A stretch of DNA of 64,000 bases from Pirellula staleyi DSM 6068 (GCF_000025185.1 NC_013720.1:868001-932000); one strand, 5' to 3'; positions 23,223 to 33,004 are shown, counted from the stretch's first letter. Program-made: numbers and translations. The notes: a model not told the origin generated them from the letters alone.

Positions 23223-24671
23223 TCACGATGGGCTATCGGGAAGTGGTTCGAAAATCACCGGCTCGTCGGCAGCAATATCGGCAGCAGTGGCTGGGGCGAG
23301 TCCCAACTGCGCAAGTCGGCGCAACAAACGCGCGCGACTAATCCCCAGCAGCTCGGCGGCGCGGCTTTTGTTGTTACGCGACTCGCGCAGAGCACGCTCG
23401 AGGAGTTGCTTCTCGACATCAGCCAGAAAATCGTCGAGCACAATCTTGGCCACCTCGCGCGGCGGATGTTTCAAAACACCCGCTGCCAAATGGACCCGGT
23501 CGGGGAGATCGGCCGCGGTTAGCTCTCGGCCCGTGGCCCGCGCACATCCTTCGCGAATCACTTGTGCAAGCTCTTCGATATTGCCAGTCCAGGAAGAGGC
23601 TGCGAGCAGTTCGATCGCAGCGGGCGCAACTCCCGAGAGCTGCGATGCACGCGACAGATTCTCTTGCTCGACAAACCAGTGAGCCAGGAGCGGCAGGTCT
23701 TCGAGTCGCGATTTCAGCGGCGGGAGCGCAATGGTGAGAGTGCTGAGGGCGAACGCCAAATCGCGGCGGAACTTCCCTTTTTGCGCTAGTTTTTGGAGCG
23801 AGTAGCGACTCGTCGCCAGCGTGAGCAAGTTCACCCCCGGAAGCAGCAGAAAGCTGGCGAGCTCTTGCTGGGCATCGGACTTCAGCTTATCGACCCCGAG
23901 GAGCAGCGCCGTCGGCGGGATGTTCTTACTCGCGCTCTCGCCGGATGCTGCTTCGCGCGCTAAGTGCCGCGAGATGATGCCGGTCAACGTACTTTGCAGC
24001 AGTTCGGCATCCATCACCGCGCAGTCGACAATCGGCAGCGGAATGTTTTTCCAGTCGCGAGCCAGGTGAATCGTGCGCGCGACATGCTCGCGCCCGGTCC
24101 CCTCGCTTCCAGTCACCAGCACGCGCGAATGCGACTTCGCAGCCAGAGCGATCTGCTCGCGCACGCGGCTGATCGCCACGCTGTTGCCAATCAGCTTATC
24201 GGTGTGATAGCGACCAAGCTGCGATTGACGAAGGGTCGCCAAAAGCTGGTGCAGCTGATCCGAAGTCAGTTCCCCCGAACCGGCGCGCGAGGCAAGTGTT
24301 TCATCGATAGCGGTGTCGGTTGCTTCGACCACCACCAGCGTGGCGGCTATGCCGCTAGGAAGCATCAACTGCGAGGCAGTCGCCATGCGGGGATGCAATT
24401 GGCCGGTCGTCGTGAGGAGCGAAAGTTTGAGCCGCTCGGCGTGCGGCTGAGGGGGGAGCGCGAGCGACGCAGCGACTCCCAAAATGCCATCGGCGGCGGT
24501 GCTGTAGTCGGCTCGCAATCCGACAATCTGCTCGGCGGTGATTGCCAGGAGTGTTTCGAGCGCTGGCGAGACGAAGATGATTTTTCGCGATGCATCCAAG
24601 ACGTAAAGCGGAGAGGTCGCGTCGTGAATCAGCTTGAGGAGCGTTCGCGAGAGTGACGGTTTTCGCGGCAT
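23223..24671 (-). CDS. Enhancer-binding-protein-like regulator with degenerate AAA domain
   Basis: A 482-residue protein. Residues 15-130 look like a PAS domain (PLYVLDASRKIIFVSPALE). A sigma-54 interaction-type AAA domain follows (about 165-390): Walker A is GSEGTGRE (Arg for Lys), the Walker B region reads LLLGVDKL without the Asp-Glu pair, and the sigma-54-contacting GAFTGA loop is absent, while the later PPLKSRLEDLPLLAHWF block is kept. The C-terminus is a Fis-type helix-turn-helix (NNKSRAAELLGISRARLLRRL). It can probably bind DNA but not remodel sigma-54 polymerase. It forms a unit with the pseudo-receiver gene. Confidence 0.8.
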   Translation of the reverse strand: MPRKPSLSRTLLKLIHDATSPLYVLDASRKIIFVSPALETLLAITAEQIVGLRADYSTAADGILGVAASLALPPQPHAERLKLSLLTTTGQLHPRMATASQLMLPSGIAATLVVVEATDTAIDETLASRAGSGELTSDQLHQLLATLRQSQLGRYHTDKLIGNSVAISRVREQIALAAKSHSRVLVTGSEGTGREHVARTIHLARDWKNIPLPIVDCAVMDAELLQSTLTGIISRHLAREAASGESASKNIPPTALLLGVDKLKSDAQQELASFLLLPGVNLLTLATSRYSLQKLAQKGKFRRDLAFALSTLTIALPPLKSRLEDLPLLAHWFVEQENLSRASQLSGVAPAAIELLAASSWTGNIEELAQVIREGCARATGRELTAADLPDRVHLAAGVLKHPPREVAKIVLDDFLADVEKQLLERALRESRNNKSRAAELLGISRARLLRRLAQLGLAPATAADIAADEPVIFEPLPDSPS

Positions 24672-24862
24672 CGTGGCAAGCTTTGAGCGGGTGATGAGAT
24701 CAAGGAGAAGTCCCTTGATTGTACGCTCGAAGTGCTGCCGAGAGGAAAAGTTTTTGACGTCTCACGCGGCAAATCACCGCGCTCAAAGAGCCGAGCTGCG
24801 GTGGCGTAAGATGCAAAAAGCAAAGACCAAAATCGAGCACAGCCACCCTGCCGAGCTTACAT

Positions 24863-26497
24863 CTACCGAGCTGCAGTTTGTGGCGCGGCTTCGGTGGCAG
24901 GTGTCGCGGGAGTGCTCTTCTCGGCCTGGATCGGCGAGACGATGGGGACATAATCGGGCTTAGCGATCTGCTTCTCGGCGGCACCCGAGAGCGAAACGAG
25001 TCCCCCCGGCAAAGTTCCACTGAAGAGAACGATCGCGGCACACAGCAGCGACGCCAACAGAGCACCACTTCCACCAGCAGCGGCAGGAGCTGTGGTTTGC
25101 GGCTGAAAGAACATCACCGAGATGACCCGCAGGTAGTAGGCTGCAGCAATCGCCGCGTTGAGAGCACCGGCAATCGCCAAGAGGGTGAACCAGCGACTGG
25201 CAGCGATACCGGCATCGCCAGCGGCAAACTCGATGGCCGAACTGAAGAGGGTGAGCTTGCCCCAAAATCCTGCCAGTGGCGGAATGCCTGCGAGCGAGAA
25301 CATGAAGACGGCAATCACGCCGGCGACAATCGGCTGCGATTTGTAGAGTCCGGCGAGTTCATCGACCGAGCGGACTTCTTTCTTTTCGCTACCGAGGTAG
25401 GCAACAGCTGCGAAGGTTCCCATCGAAGCGACAGCGTAGACGATGACGTAGAACAGCATCGCGGCGATGCCACCCGACGATTTGCTTTCGGGCAGAGCAA
25501 TCGAAGCGGCTGCAGCAGCCAGACCGATCAGTAGGTAGCCGGTGTGAGCAATCGACGAGTAGGCCATCAGGCGGCGGAAATCTTTCTGCCACAGAGCACA
25601 GACGTTGCCGATTGTCATGGTGACGATGGCGAGCACCAGGGCGAGTTGCCAAGCGAACTCGGCTGCGATTGGCATGGCGATCAGGACGAGTCGAACCAGT
25701 CCGATAATGCCAGCCACTTTCGGCGCCACAGCCAGCAGACCAGCGTTGGCGTTGGTGGTCCCTTGATAAACGTCGGGGGCGTAGAACTGAAACGGAGCTG
25801 CTGCCAGTTTGAAACCAAGGCCAGCGAGAATCAGCACCAGCGCGAGTGGCAGCAGTGCGAGAATCGCTGGCTTTTCGTCGGCGGCAGAGGTAGCCAGCAG
25901 CGTTTCGCGAATCCCTTTGAATTCCATCGAGCCGCTGGTGATGAGGGTCGTTTCGCCGAGGCCGTAAAGGAAACTCATGCCGTAGAGCATCAGCGCCGAG
26001 GCGAGGATGCTGAGGAAAAAGTACTTCATCGTTGCTTCAGCCGACGCTGCATCGCGACGACCGAGGAACAGCAGCACGTAGGTTGGTACGGAGATGAGTT
26101 CGAGGCCAAGAAAGAGGAGCACTAGTTCGTTGGCCGACGAAACGATCATCACCCCCACGACCAGCATCATGAGCGTGCCGAGGAACTCGCTCGCCAAGCG
26201 GGTGTTGGCTAGTTTCGACGCGATGAGGGTGAAGCAAATTCCCACCAAGAGGGCGAGCCAGCGGAAGGCGAGGCTGGTGGGGTCGATGGCGAGTGGTCCG
26301 GTCAGGAGGGTTCCTGCTGTCCACGGGCTTCCGTAGGTCGCCAAGATCCCGGCAGCGGCCACGTAGCTGACCAGCGCAACGATCGTCCACCAGGCACGGC
26401 TGGGGGAGAACGCGCCGCCGATGAAGATCGCTGTAGCAGCGATGATCAGCAGAATTTCAGGGCCGAGTGCGGCAATGGTTTGCGTTTCAACGAACAC
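24863..26497 (-). CDS. nuoN: Complex I subunit N (NuoN)
   Basis: A 544-residue antiporter-like membrane subunit of NADH:quinone oxidoreductase, with about 14 helices. Conserved stretches include LFLGLELISVPTYVLL (helix 5 glutamate), GLGFKLAAAPFQFYAPDVYQG (the lysine and proton-channel region) and RLMAYSSIAHTGYLLIG. The C-terminal tail is Pro/Ala-rich. The start was moved to GTG 26497, which has GGAGA about nine bases upstream; it overlaps the nuoM end by 11 bases. It is the last gene of the operon. Confidence 0.92.
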   Translation of the reverse strand: MFVETQTIAALGPEILLIIAATAIFIGGAFSPSRAWWTIVALVSYVAAAGILATYGSPWTAGTLLTGPLAIDPTSLAFRWLALLVGICFTLIASKLANTRLASEFLGTLMMLVVGVMIVSSANELVLLFLGLELISVPTYVLLFLGRRDAASAEATMKYFFLSILASALMLYGMSFLYGLGETTLITSGSMEFKGIRETLLATSAADEKPAILALLPLALVLILAGLGFKLAAAPFQFYAPDVYQGTTNANAGLLAVAPKVAGIIGLVRLVLIAMPIAAEFAWQLALVLAIVTMTIGNVCALWQKDFRRLMAYSSIAHTGYLLIGLAAAAASIALPESKSSGGIAAMLFYVIVYAVASMGTFAAVAYLGSEKKEVRSVDELAGLYKSQPIVAGVIAVFMFSLAGIPPLAGFWGKLTLFSSAIEFAAGDAGIAASRWFTLLAIAGALNAAIAAAYYLRVISVMFFQPQTTAPAAAGGSGALLASLLCAAIVLFSGTLPGGLVSLSGAAEKQIAKPDYVPIVSPIQAEKSTPATPATEAAPQTAAR

Positions 26498-28289
26498 TGG
26501 TAAGTTTCTCCACACGCTCGTCAGTTGCCGAATCTGGCGACGAATCTTTTGGCGAATCAGCCGAACTTGGAACGGTCAGGCAGGCAGCTGCCTTCTCTGC
26601 GGCGGGCACTTCGAGGGTCGCTTCGGTCTGGCTCGCGAGTTTATCGGAAGCTAGTTGAGTCGCCTGCGTCAGAGTGGGCTGCATGCGGGAGAGGAAATCT
26701 CCCGGACGAAGACCAATCCACAGCACAAAAACGCAGAGCGGGGCGAGAGCAAAAAACTCACGCCATTTGAGATCGGGAACGGTCGAGCCCGTGCCATGAT
26801 CGTCGTGGCCATGTCCGTGTCCGTTATGCGAATGACTATCGTGACCCTGCGAAGCAGCGACAGCTACTGGTGCATGACCATGATCGTCAGCAGGTTCCTT
26901 CAGCGGACCGAAAAAGACATGCTGCACGAGCCACAGCATGTACCAGGCTCCCAGCACCACACCGGTGACGGCAAGGACGGCGATGGTCATCAGCTGCGAG
27001 AAGTTCTCGACACTCGACTGAGCCCAAGCACGCTGGAACATACCGAGCAGGATCATGAATTCGCCAGGGAAACCGTTGAGCCCCGGCAGACCGATGCTCG
27101 AGAACGTGAAGATGAGCATGAAGAACGAGAGCCACGGAGTTTGGCGAGCAAGTCCGCCGAGCTGTTTGATTTCGCGTGTGTGATAGCGCTCGTAGAGCAT
27201 GCCGATGACAGCGAAAAGGCCGCCCGTCGAGAGACCATGGTTCACCATCTGTAGCACACTTCCTTGCACACCCAGCGGGTTGAGCGCGAAGAGTCCCAGC
27301 GTGCAGTAGCCCAAGTGGCTGACCGACGAGTAGGCAATCAGACGTTTCATATCCCCTTGAGCGAGCGCCACAAGCGCTCCGTAGATGATGCCGATCACGC
27401 TCAGCCAGAGGAGGTAGGGCATGCACGTGACGGTAGCATCGGGGAGCATCGGCACGCTGAAGCGTAAGAATCCGTAGACACCAATTTTCAGCAGAACGCC
27501 GGCGAGAATCACCGAGCCTGCCGTCGGCGCTTGCACGTGCGCGAGTGGCAGCCACGTGTGGAGCGGGAAGAGTGGCACCTTAATCGCAAAGCCAGCAAAC
27601 AGGGCAATGAACACAGCCAACTGCCAGGCGGGTGGCAGCGGCGCATCGCGCAAGGTGGCTGTGAGTTCGGGAATCGAGAAGACCAGTTTCCCCACGCCCT
27701 CTTGCTGGTAGCACCAGACCACGATCACCAAGAGACCGAGGAACGTGAGCAAGCTGCCAGCGAGCGTGTAGAGGAAAAACTTGCTCGCGGCGTACTTTCG
27801 ATCTTCGCTTCCCCAAATACCGATGAGGAAGAAGAGCGGAATGAGCGTGAACTCGAAGAAGACGTAGAACAGAATCAAATCGCGCGCGGTGAAGACACCG
27901 AGACAGCCGAACTCAAGCAGCAGGAGCATGCCGAAGAACAACGCTTCGCGTTCTTTAATCGCTTCCCAGCTGACCAGGACGGCGGTGACCATCAGCAGTG
28001 CGCTGAGGCCGAACATCCAGAGCCCGAGACCATCGAGCGCGAGGCTGAAGCGGATATCGAGCAAGCTGCCCGACTGGGCGAGCCAGGGCCAATCGACGGT
28101 GCAAAACTCGGCCCCTTTCGCCCCATCGGCGGGAAAGCTGGCGACGACAATCGCAGTGCACACGAGCGTCGCGAGCGTGACGCCCAAGGCACCGAAGCGC
28201 ACGGCGTTTTTGCCCAAGGGGGCGAGGATCCACATCAGGATCGCGCCCGCAAGTGGCAGGAAAACAGTGGTGATGAACAAGCTGGTCAT
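26487..28289 (-). CDS. nuoM: Complex I subunit M (NuoM)
   Basis: A 600-residue proton-pumping antiporter-like subunit. Diagnostic parts are the helix-5 region GMLLLLEFGCLGVFTARDL, GFAIKVPLFPLHTWLPLAHVQAP, RLIAYSSVSHLGYCTLG and GLNGFPGEFMILLG. After the usual core there is a histidine-rich segment (about residues 465-500, with HDSHSHNGHGHGHDDHG) not found in common NuoM, and then a C-terminal soluble tail rich in Ala/Ser. Eight bases separate it from nuoL. Confidence 0.95.
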   Translation of the reverse strand: MTSLFITTVFLPLAGAILMWILAPLGKNAVRFGALGVTLATLVCTAIVVASFPADGAKGAEFCTVDWPWLAQSGSLLDIRFSLALDGLGLWMFGLSALLMVTAVLVSWEAIKEREALFFGMLLLLEFGCLGVFTARDLILFYVFFEFTLIPLFFLIGIWGSEDRKYAASKFFLYTLAGSLLTFLGLLVIVVWCYQQEGVGKLVFSIPELTATLRDAPLPPAWQLAVFIALFAGFAIKVPLFPLHTWLPLAHVQAPTAGSVILAGVLLKIGVYGFLRFSVPMLPDATVTCMPYLLWLSVIGIIYGALVALAQGDMKRLIAYSSVSHLGYCTLGLFALNPLGVQGSVLQMVNHGLSTGGLFAVIGMLYERYHTREIKQLGGLARQTPWLSFFMLIFTFSSIGLPGLNGFPGEFMILLGMFQRAWAQSSVENFSQLMTIAVLAVTGVVLGAWYMLWLVQHVFFGPLKEPADDHGHAPVAVAASQGHDSHSHNGHGHGHDDHGTGSTVPDLKWREFFALAPLCVFVLWIGLRPGDFLSRMQPTLTQATQLASDKLASQTEATLEVPAAEKAAACLTVPSSADSPKDSSPDSATDERVEKLTSVR

Positions 28290-28296
28290 TTCTGGA

Positions 28297-30912
28297 TTAC
28301 CCCGCAGCCCAGAGCATTCGGGCGGCGATCAAAATCATGGCACCAAGCACCATGGCGAGCGCGTAAAACTGGACGAGACCCATCTGCAGCGAACGCATCA
28401 GCGAACCAATCGCTGGTGGAATCGCGCCGAACAAATTCACCAGGCCATCGATCAAGTTGCGATCGAGCCAGTAGCAAATCATCGAGAAGATCCGCATCGG
28501 CCACACAATCGTGACGCTATAAAGCTCGTCGATATAGAACTTGCCGAGCGAGAGTTTGTAAGGGGTCACGAAGCTGCCCAGCAGCAGTGGCGCGGCGAGC
28601 ACGAGGCTGACAATCGCCAGCAAATAGCCGATCGTGGTGACGACAAAACCAAGCCCCACTTTACGCAGGCCGCCTGTCACCAGTCCGATGTACTTGTTCT
28701 TCTCGAGCGCCATCACCCACTGCGGATCGGTGAGCTGCTGCAGTCCTTCGAGATCGAAGATCCGTTTGAGGAACGCCACTTCGGTGCGGCTGCCGAGGTA
28801 GAGGTAGCACGCCAGTAGAATGCCGAGCCCCGCCGTGACAGTGCTGACACCAGCGACGTCGATGTGGAACTTGCCCACTTCACGCGTAGCCGCTACTGCG
28901 CCGACTGCCAGCGAAGGGGTCGTGCCGATGAAATCGAGCAGCGAGTTAGCGCCCCAGTCGCTCGTCAGGCTGATCCAAGCAGCACCGATCACCACAGCGG
29001 CGACCGACAAAACCACCAGCGGGGCGGTCATGATCGGCGGCGATTCGTGAGCGTGATGGCCAGCTTGATGCGGGATCTTCTCTTCGCCGTAGAACGTCAT
29101 GCAAAACGCGCGGAACGTATAAAACGCGGTGAGAAAAGCCGTGAAGAGCGCGAGGTAGTACAGCGTGCTGTAGATCGTGCGGTGCGAAGCAAGCTGGGCA
29201 TCGCTCCACTCAGCCACCGGAGATGCGTGAGTCAGTTCCACGACAGCGCCACTAGCGTGACCATGCGCGTGACCCGCAGCATGCTTCTCGGCTGCATGGG
29301 AGGCAGCATGTTCCGCGCGATGCTCGATTTCGTGATCGATCATGTGCATCTTGTCGTGCACACTCGCGAGCACCGCATCTTTGCTCCAGAAGCCAGCGAA
29401 CGGAAAGACACCGGCCAGGGCTAAGCAGCCGAGCAAGAAGGTGGCATGGGTGTAGGGCATCAGTTTGCGAAGACCGCCGAACTGACGCATGTCGATGATG
29501 TTCCCCATCGCGTGCATCACGCTACCGGCACCGAGGAAGAGCAGCGCCTTGAAGAAAGCGTGCGTGAAAAGGTGGAACATGCCACCGGTGATGCCAGCGT
29601 AGGTTCCCGCGCCGAGGGCGAGGAACATGTAGCCAAGTTGACTGACGGTGGAGTAGGCGAGGACTCGTTTCAGATCGTACTGCGTTAAAGCGATCAGACC
29701 TGCGAGCAGCGCGGTGCTGCCACCAACGATCGCGACCGTCACTTGCGCAGTCGGCGAGGCCATGAAGAGTGGCGTGCAGCGAGTGACCATGTAGACACCC
29801 GCGGTGACCATCGTCGCAGCGTGGATGAGCGCGCTAACGGGTGTGGGACCTTCCATCGCGTCGGGAAGCCACACATGCAGCGGCAGCTGAGCACTTTTGC
29901 CGCAAGCACCGAGCAGCAGTAGCAAGCAGATCGCCGTGGCCAGTCCGCCAGTCACATAATCGCCGGTCGAGAGTCGAGTCTTGCCGAGCACACCGGCGAC
30001 AATTTTGGGGAGCGTCGGTTTCGCATCACTGGCCGAAGCTTCCCCGGCGGATGAAAACGTTTCAACGCCAGCGAGCGCGGTCAGCTTCGGATCTTGCGAC
30101 CACTTCACGATCTCTTGTTCGCGAGCCGCTGCAGGCAGGGACTCGATCACCGCTACCGATTCGATAGCGGCCGGGTCGGTGGCGCCGGTCGACAGCGTGT
30201 CGTGAAAATTCAGTGTGCCGTAGGTGCACCAGATCAAAAAGATGGCGAGCGAAAATCCGAAGTCACCGACGCGGTTCACCAGGAACGCTTTTTTGCCAGC
30301 GGCTGCTGCCTCGGGCTTGGTGTACCAGAAACCGATCAGCAAATAGCTGCATGCACCGACTGCTTCCCAGAAGCAGAAGAGGAGCACAAAGTTGCTGACC
30401 GAGACAAGCATCGTCATCGAGAACACGAACAAACCGACGTAGGCAAAAAATCGCCAGTAGCCTCGATCGCCATGCATGTAGCCCGAGCCAAACACGGCCA
30501 CGAGCGAGGCGACGAACGTGACCATCGCGAGCATCATGGCGGTGAGGCCATCGGCACGCAGCGCCACATCGATGCGAAAATCGGCGGCATCTTTTTGCGC
30601 GCCAGCAGCGGGCACATTCGCCCAAGTCCAGAGGGTCACAACGCGCTCGAACGGGGCGACGACAGGAACCGATTCATCGGCTGCAGGATCACGCACGGCC
30701 ACATAAGCAGCCTCTTCAGCAGCGGCTTGCTGCCCCTTGTAGACTTCGCCGAGCAGCACCACGCTCGCGATGAACGAGCCCACGATCGCGAAGATCACCG
30801 GCAGGTGGCTGTAGCCCTTGAGCACGCGAGCGCCGAGCAGGCCTACCAAAATGGCAGCTGCGAGCGGTAGTGCAGGAATGAGTACAAGTGCTGTGCTTAA
30901 CGTGTCGCCCAT
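28297..30912 (-). CDS. nuoL: Complex I subunit L (NuoL)
   Basis: An 871-residue subunit, much longer than the roughly 610-residue E. coli form. Conserved parts are FCFWEAVGACSYLLIGFWY, LLLLGACGKSAQLPLHVWLP, ALIHAATMVTAGVYMVTR and LKRVLAYSTVSQLGYMFLA. Extra length comes from an insertion near residues 215-310 and from a histidine-rich loop at about 510-560 (HDKMHMIDHEIEHRAEH ...). The C-terminus keeps the long lateral-helix region. Within the nuo operon, between nuoK and nuoM. Confidence 0.95.
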   Translation of the reverse strand: MGDTLSTALVLIPALPLAAAILVGLLGARVLKGYSHLPVIFAIVGSFIASVVLLGEVYKGQQAAAEEAAYVAVRDPAADESVPVVAPFERVVTLWTWANVPAAGAQKDAADFRIDVALRADGLTAMMLAMVTFVASLVAVFGSGYMHGDRGYWRFFAYVGLFVFSMTMLVSVSNFVLLFCFWEAVGACSYLLIGFWYTKPEAAAAGKKAFLVNRVGDFGFSLAIFLIWCTYGTLNFHDTLSTGATDPAAIESVAVIESLPAAAREQEIVKWSQDPKLTALAGVETFSSAGEASASDAKPTLPKIVAGVLGKTRLSTGDYVTGGLATAICLLLLLGACGKSAQLPLHVWLPDAMEGPTPVSALIHAATMVTAGVYMVTRCTPLFMASPTAQVTVAIVGGSTALLAGLIALTQYDLKRVLAYSTVSQLGYMFLALGAGTYAGITGGMFHLFTHAFFKALLFLGAGSVMHAMGNIIDMRQFGGLRKLMPYTHATFLLGCLALAGVFPFAGFWSKDAVLASVHDKMHMIDHEIEHRAEHAASHAAEKHAAGHAHGHASGAVVELTHASPVAEWSDAQLASHRTIYSTLYYLALFTAFLTAFYTFRAFCMTFYGEEKIPHQAGHHAHESPPIMTAPLVVLSVAAVVIGAAWISLTSDWGANSLLDFIGTTPSLAVGAVAATREVGKFHIDVAGVSTVTAGLGILLACYLYLGSRTEVAFLKRIFDLEGLQQLTDPQWVMALEKNKYIGLVTGGLRKVGLGFVVTTIGYLLAIVSLVLAAPLLLGSFVTPYKLSLGKFYIDELYSVTIVWPMRIFSMICYWLDRNLIDGLVNLFGAIPPAIGSLMRSLQMGLVQFYALAMVLGAMILIAARMLWAAG

Positions 30913-31019
30913 AGTAGTCTCGAAAGCTGCGATCGATTCGTTGCGTGTCGCCGCTCGTCGTTATTCAGTTCATGTGGGTTGGAGGGTTGGCGGAACAGGT
31001 CGCCGCGATGGAACTCGCG

Positions 31020-31463
31020 TTACACCTTGCTGCGATGTCCAGCTTCTTCTTCGTCGATCTCGGGCTGGCGACCTGCCACGGTGAGCGTGGGCCAAATCTG
31101 ATCTTCTTCTGTCTCTTCGGGAACTTGCGAATCCACAAAGGCAGGCTGACCTGGCTCGCGGAGATCTTGCCAAAAGGCGGCGTCGAGTTTGCCACTCCGC
31201 TGGGCGAGCATCAGCACCAGAGTCATGGCAATCGCCGCTTCGCAGGCTGCCACCGTGATGATGAACACCACCAGCGATTGACCACCCCAGTCGTTGTGAT
31301 ACCTGCCAAAACCGATGAGGGTGACGGAGACACCTTGCAGCATCATTTCCGCGCACAGGAACATCACAATCATGTTCCGGCGGGTCATGAAGCCGACCAT
31401 GCCGAGCACAAACAGCACGGCACCGACCACCAGGTAGTTAATGAGTAGGCTTAGTTCGTTCAT
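31020..31463 (-). CDS. nuoK: Complex I subunit K (NuoK)
   Basis: A 147-residue subunit. The first 100 residues are the usual three-helix NuoK (NYLVVGAVLFVLGMVGFMTRRNMIVMFLCAEMMLQG, with the membrane glutamate in CAEMML). A 45-residue acidic C-terminal extension (EETEEDQ ... IDEEEAGHRSKV) is unusual. GGAGG lies seven bases before the ATG, which overlaps the nuoJ stop by four bases. Confidence 0.93.
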   Translation of the reverse strand: MNELSLLINYLVVGAVLFVLGMVGFMTRRNMIVMFLCAEMMLQGVSVTLIGFGRYHNDWGGQSLVVFIITVAACEAAIAMTLVLMLAQRSGKLDAAFWQDLREPGQPAFVDSQVPEETEEDQIWPTLTVAGRQPEIDEEEAGHRSKV

Positions 31464-32446
31464 GCCTCGTCCTCCCCGTCTTCTTTACGAGGCTTGCCTT
31501 GAATCGCAATCGCAATCGCCCCCACGAGCGCTACCAGCAGCAGGCTACCCGCCACTTCAACACCCACCAGATGGCGGCTGAAGATATAGCGTCCGAGCCC
31601 CGCCACATGCTGGCGATCTTGCACATCGGGCACAAACGTCGGTTCGGCCAGTTGAAGCTCGATTTCGTCGGGCTTTTTGTCGCTCTTAGAAGCGAGCGCT
31701 AAGCGGAGCGACGCGGTCACATCGGCTGTGAGAGTCTTGAGCAGTTCAGCGTCGGGCTTTTCGCCACGAAAGACGACCGAAACCACCGCGGGCTCGCCGC
31801 TCGATTTCACATCGACCAGTCGCGTTCCAAACGCCGCACTATCCCCCTTCAGATGGCTCGCCACTTGCTGCCGTAGATCGGGCTGCTTGAGCCCACCGAG
31901 CAGCATGGTGAAGAGGCCGATAAAAGTCGCTGCTGCAATCACCGAAAGAAAGCGGGCTGCCGAGCCCCAGCTGATCCGGTCGTAGTCGGAATGCCCCGAA
32001 GGCTGCGCGAGCATGATCACGAACAAAAAAGTCACGACGATTGCGCCGGCATAGACCACGATGGTGGCGACACCGAGAAACTCGGCCCCTTGGTAGAAGA
32101 AGAGTCCCGCCGTTCCCAGAAGCGACATCGCAAACCAGATAGCCGAGTAAACCGGCGACTGCGAACCGATGGTTCCGACAGCGGAGCCAATCGCGATGAG
32201 CGCGAGGACCCAAAACACTCCTTGAGCGATGATCTCTTCCATCCCTTGGCCACCCAGCAGTGGCAAATCGGAGGCGAGCAGACCACCTGCGAGAGCAATC
32301 AGACCGATGCCGGTCCCTTTGCCATACTTAAAGTGCCGAGGCACGACGAGCCACAGCCCGATGGCGCCGACAAGGCAGGCCCAAAACGTGCGGCAAAGCA
32401 GCACGCTTTGGAGAGTGAGTGTCGAAGCGGCAAGCAAACCTTCCAT
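31460..32446 (-). CDS. nuoJ: Complex I subunit J (NuoJ)
   Basis: A 328-residue membrane subunit. The typical NuoJ core is SPVYSAIWFAMSLLGTAGLFFYQGAEFLGVATIVVYAGAIVV-type sequence near residues 95-135 and the last helix near residue 300. Between helices 4 and 5 there is a soluble insertion of about 110 residues (from about 185 to 295), which makes it roughly twice the E. coli length. It starts immediately after the nuoI stop codon, with AAGAAGGGG upstream. Confidence 0.9.
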   Translation of the reverse strand: MEGLLAASTLTLQSVLLCRTFWACLVGAIGLWLVVPRHFKYGKGTGIGLIALAGGLLASDLPLLGGQGMEEIIAQGVFWVLALIAIGSAVGTIGSQSPVYSAIWFAMSLLGTAGLFFYQGAEFLGVATIVVYAGAIVVTFLFVIMLAQPSGHSDYDRISWGSAARFLSVIAAATFIGLFTMLLGGLKQPDLRQQVASHLKGDSAAFGTRLVDVKSSGEPAVVSVVFRGEKPDAELLKTLTADVTASLRLALASKSDKKPDEIELQLAEPTFVPDVQDRQHVAGLGRYIFSRHLVGVEVAGSLLLVALVGAIAIAIQGKPRKEDGEDEA

Positions 32447-33004
32447 TTACTTGGCCCCTTCTTGCGCTTTTTCGAGCTGCACCGACTTCATCGGTTCTTT
32501 GTCTTTCGTTTCGTCGTACACGCTCAGCAGCTTCTCTTTGTCGAAGACCATTTCTTCGCGGCTGCGACCGGTCAGATTGTAGAGACTCGTGAGCTCGATG
32601 GCGTCGACCGGGCAAGCTTCTTCGCACATACCGCAGTAGATGCAGCGTAGTTCGTCGATGGCAAAGCTTTGGGGATACTTATCGCGATCGCTCCAAGGCG
32701 ATTCAGCCGCCACGATGTCGATGCAGTGAGCCGGGCAAGCGGTGGCGCACAGAAAACAGGCGACGCACTTCACGCGTCCCTCTTTGTCTTTGTTCAATCG
32801 GTGCACACCACGGTAGATCAGTGGGTTGCCAATCTTTGGCTCTTCCTCGGGATAGCTCACCGTCACCACGTCCCCCACCAGGGACTTTTTGAGGTGCTTG
32901 AACGTCGTGGTGAGACCTTGCACGAAGAGCGGAACGTAGAGCCGACCGGCCAGGCCGAGCTGCGGTTCTTCAATCCACTTGATGTTTGGATCGCTGGTTT
33001 TCAT
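32447..33004 (-). CDS. nuoI: Complex I subunit I (NuoI), two [4Fe-4S]
   Basis: A 185-residue ferredoxin-like subunit of the connecting fragment that passes electrons to NuoB. Two complete cluster motifs are visible: CVACFLCATACP and CIYCGMCEEACP. The start is placed at the ATG 33004 (MKTSDPNIKWIEEP), which matches normal NuoI length; the longer frame adds 27 residues with no support. Between nuoH and nuoJ. Confidence 0.93.
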   Translation of the reverse strand: MKTSDPNIKWIEEPQLGLAGRLYVPLFVQGLTTTFKHLKKSLVGDVVTVSYPEEEPKIGNPLIYRGVHRLNKDKEGRVKCVACFLCATACPAHCIDIVAAESPWSDRDKYPQSFAIDELRCIYCGMCEEACPVDAIELTSLYNLTGRSREEMVFDKEKLLSVYDETKDKEPMKSVQLEKAQEGAK

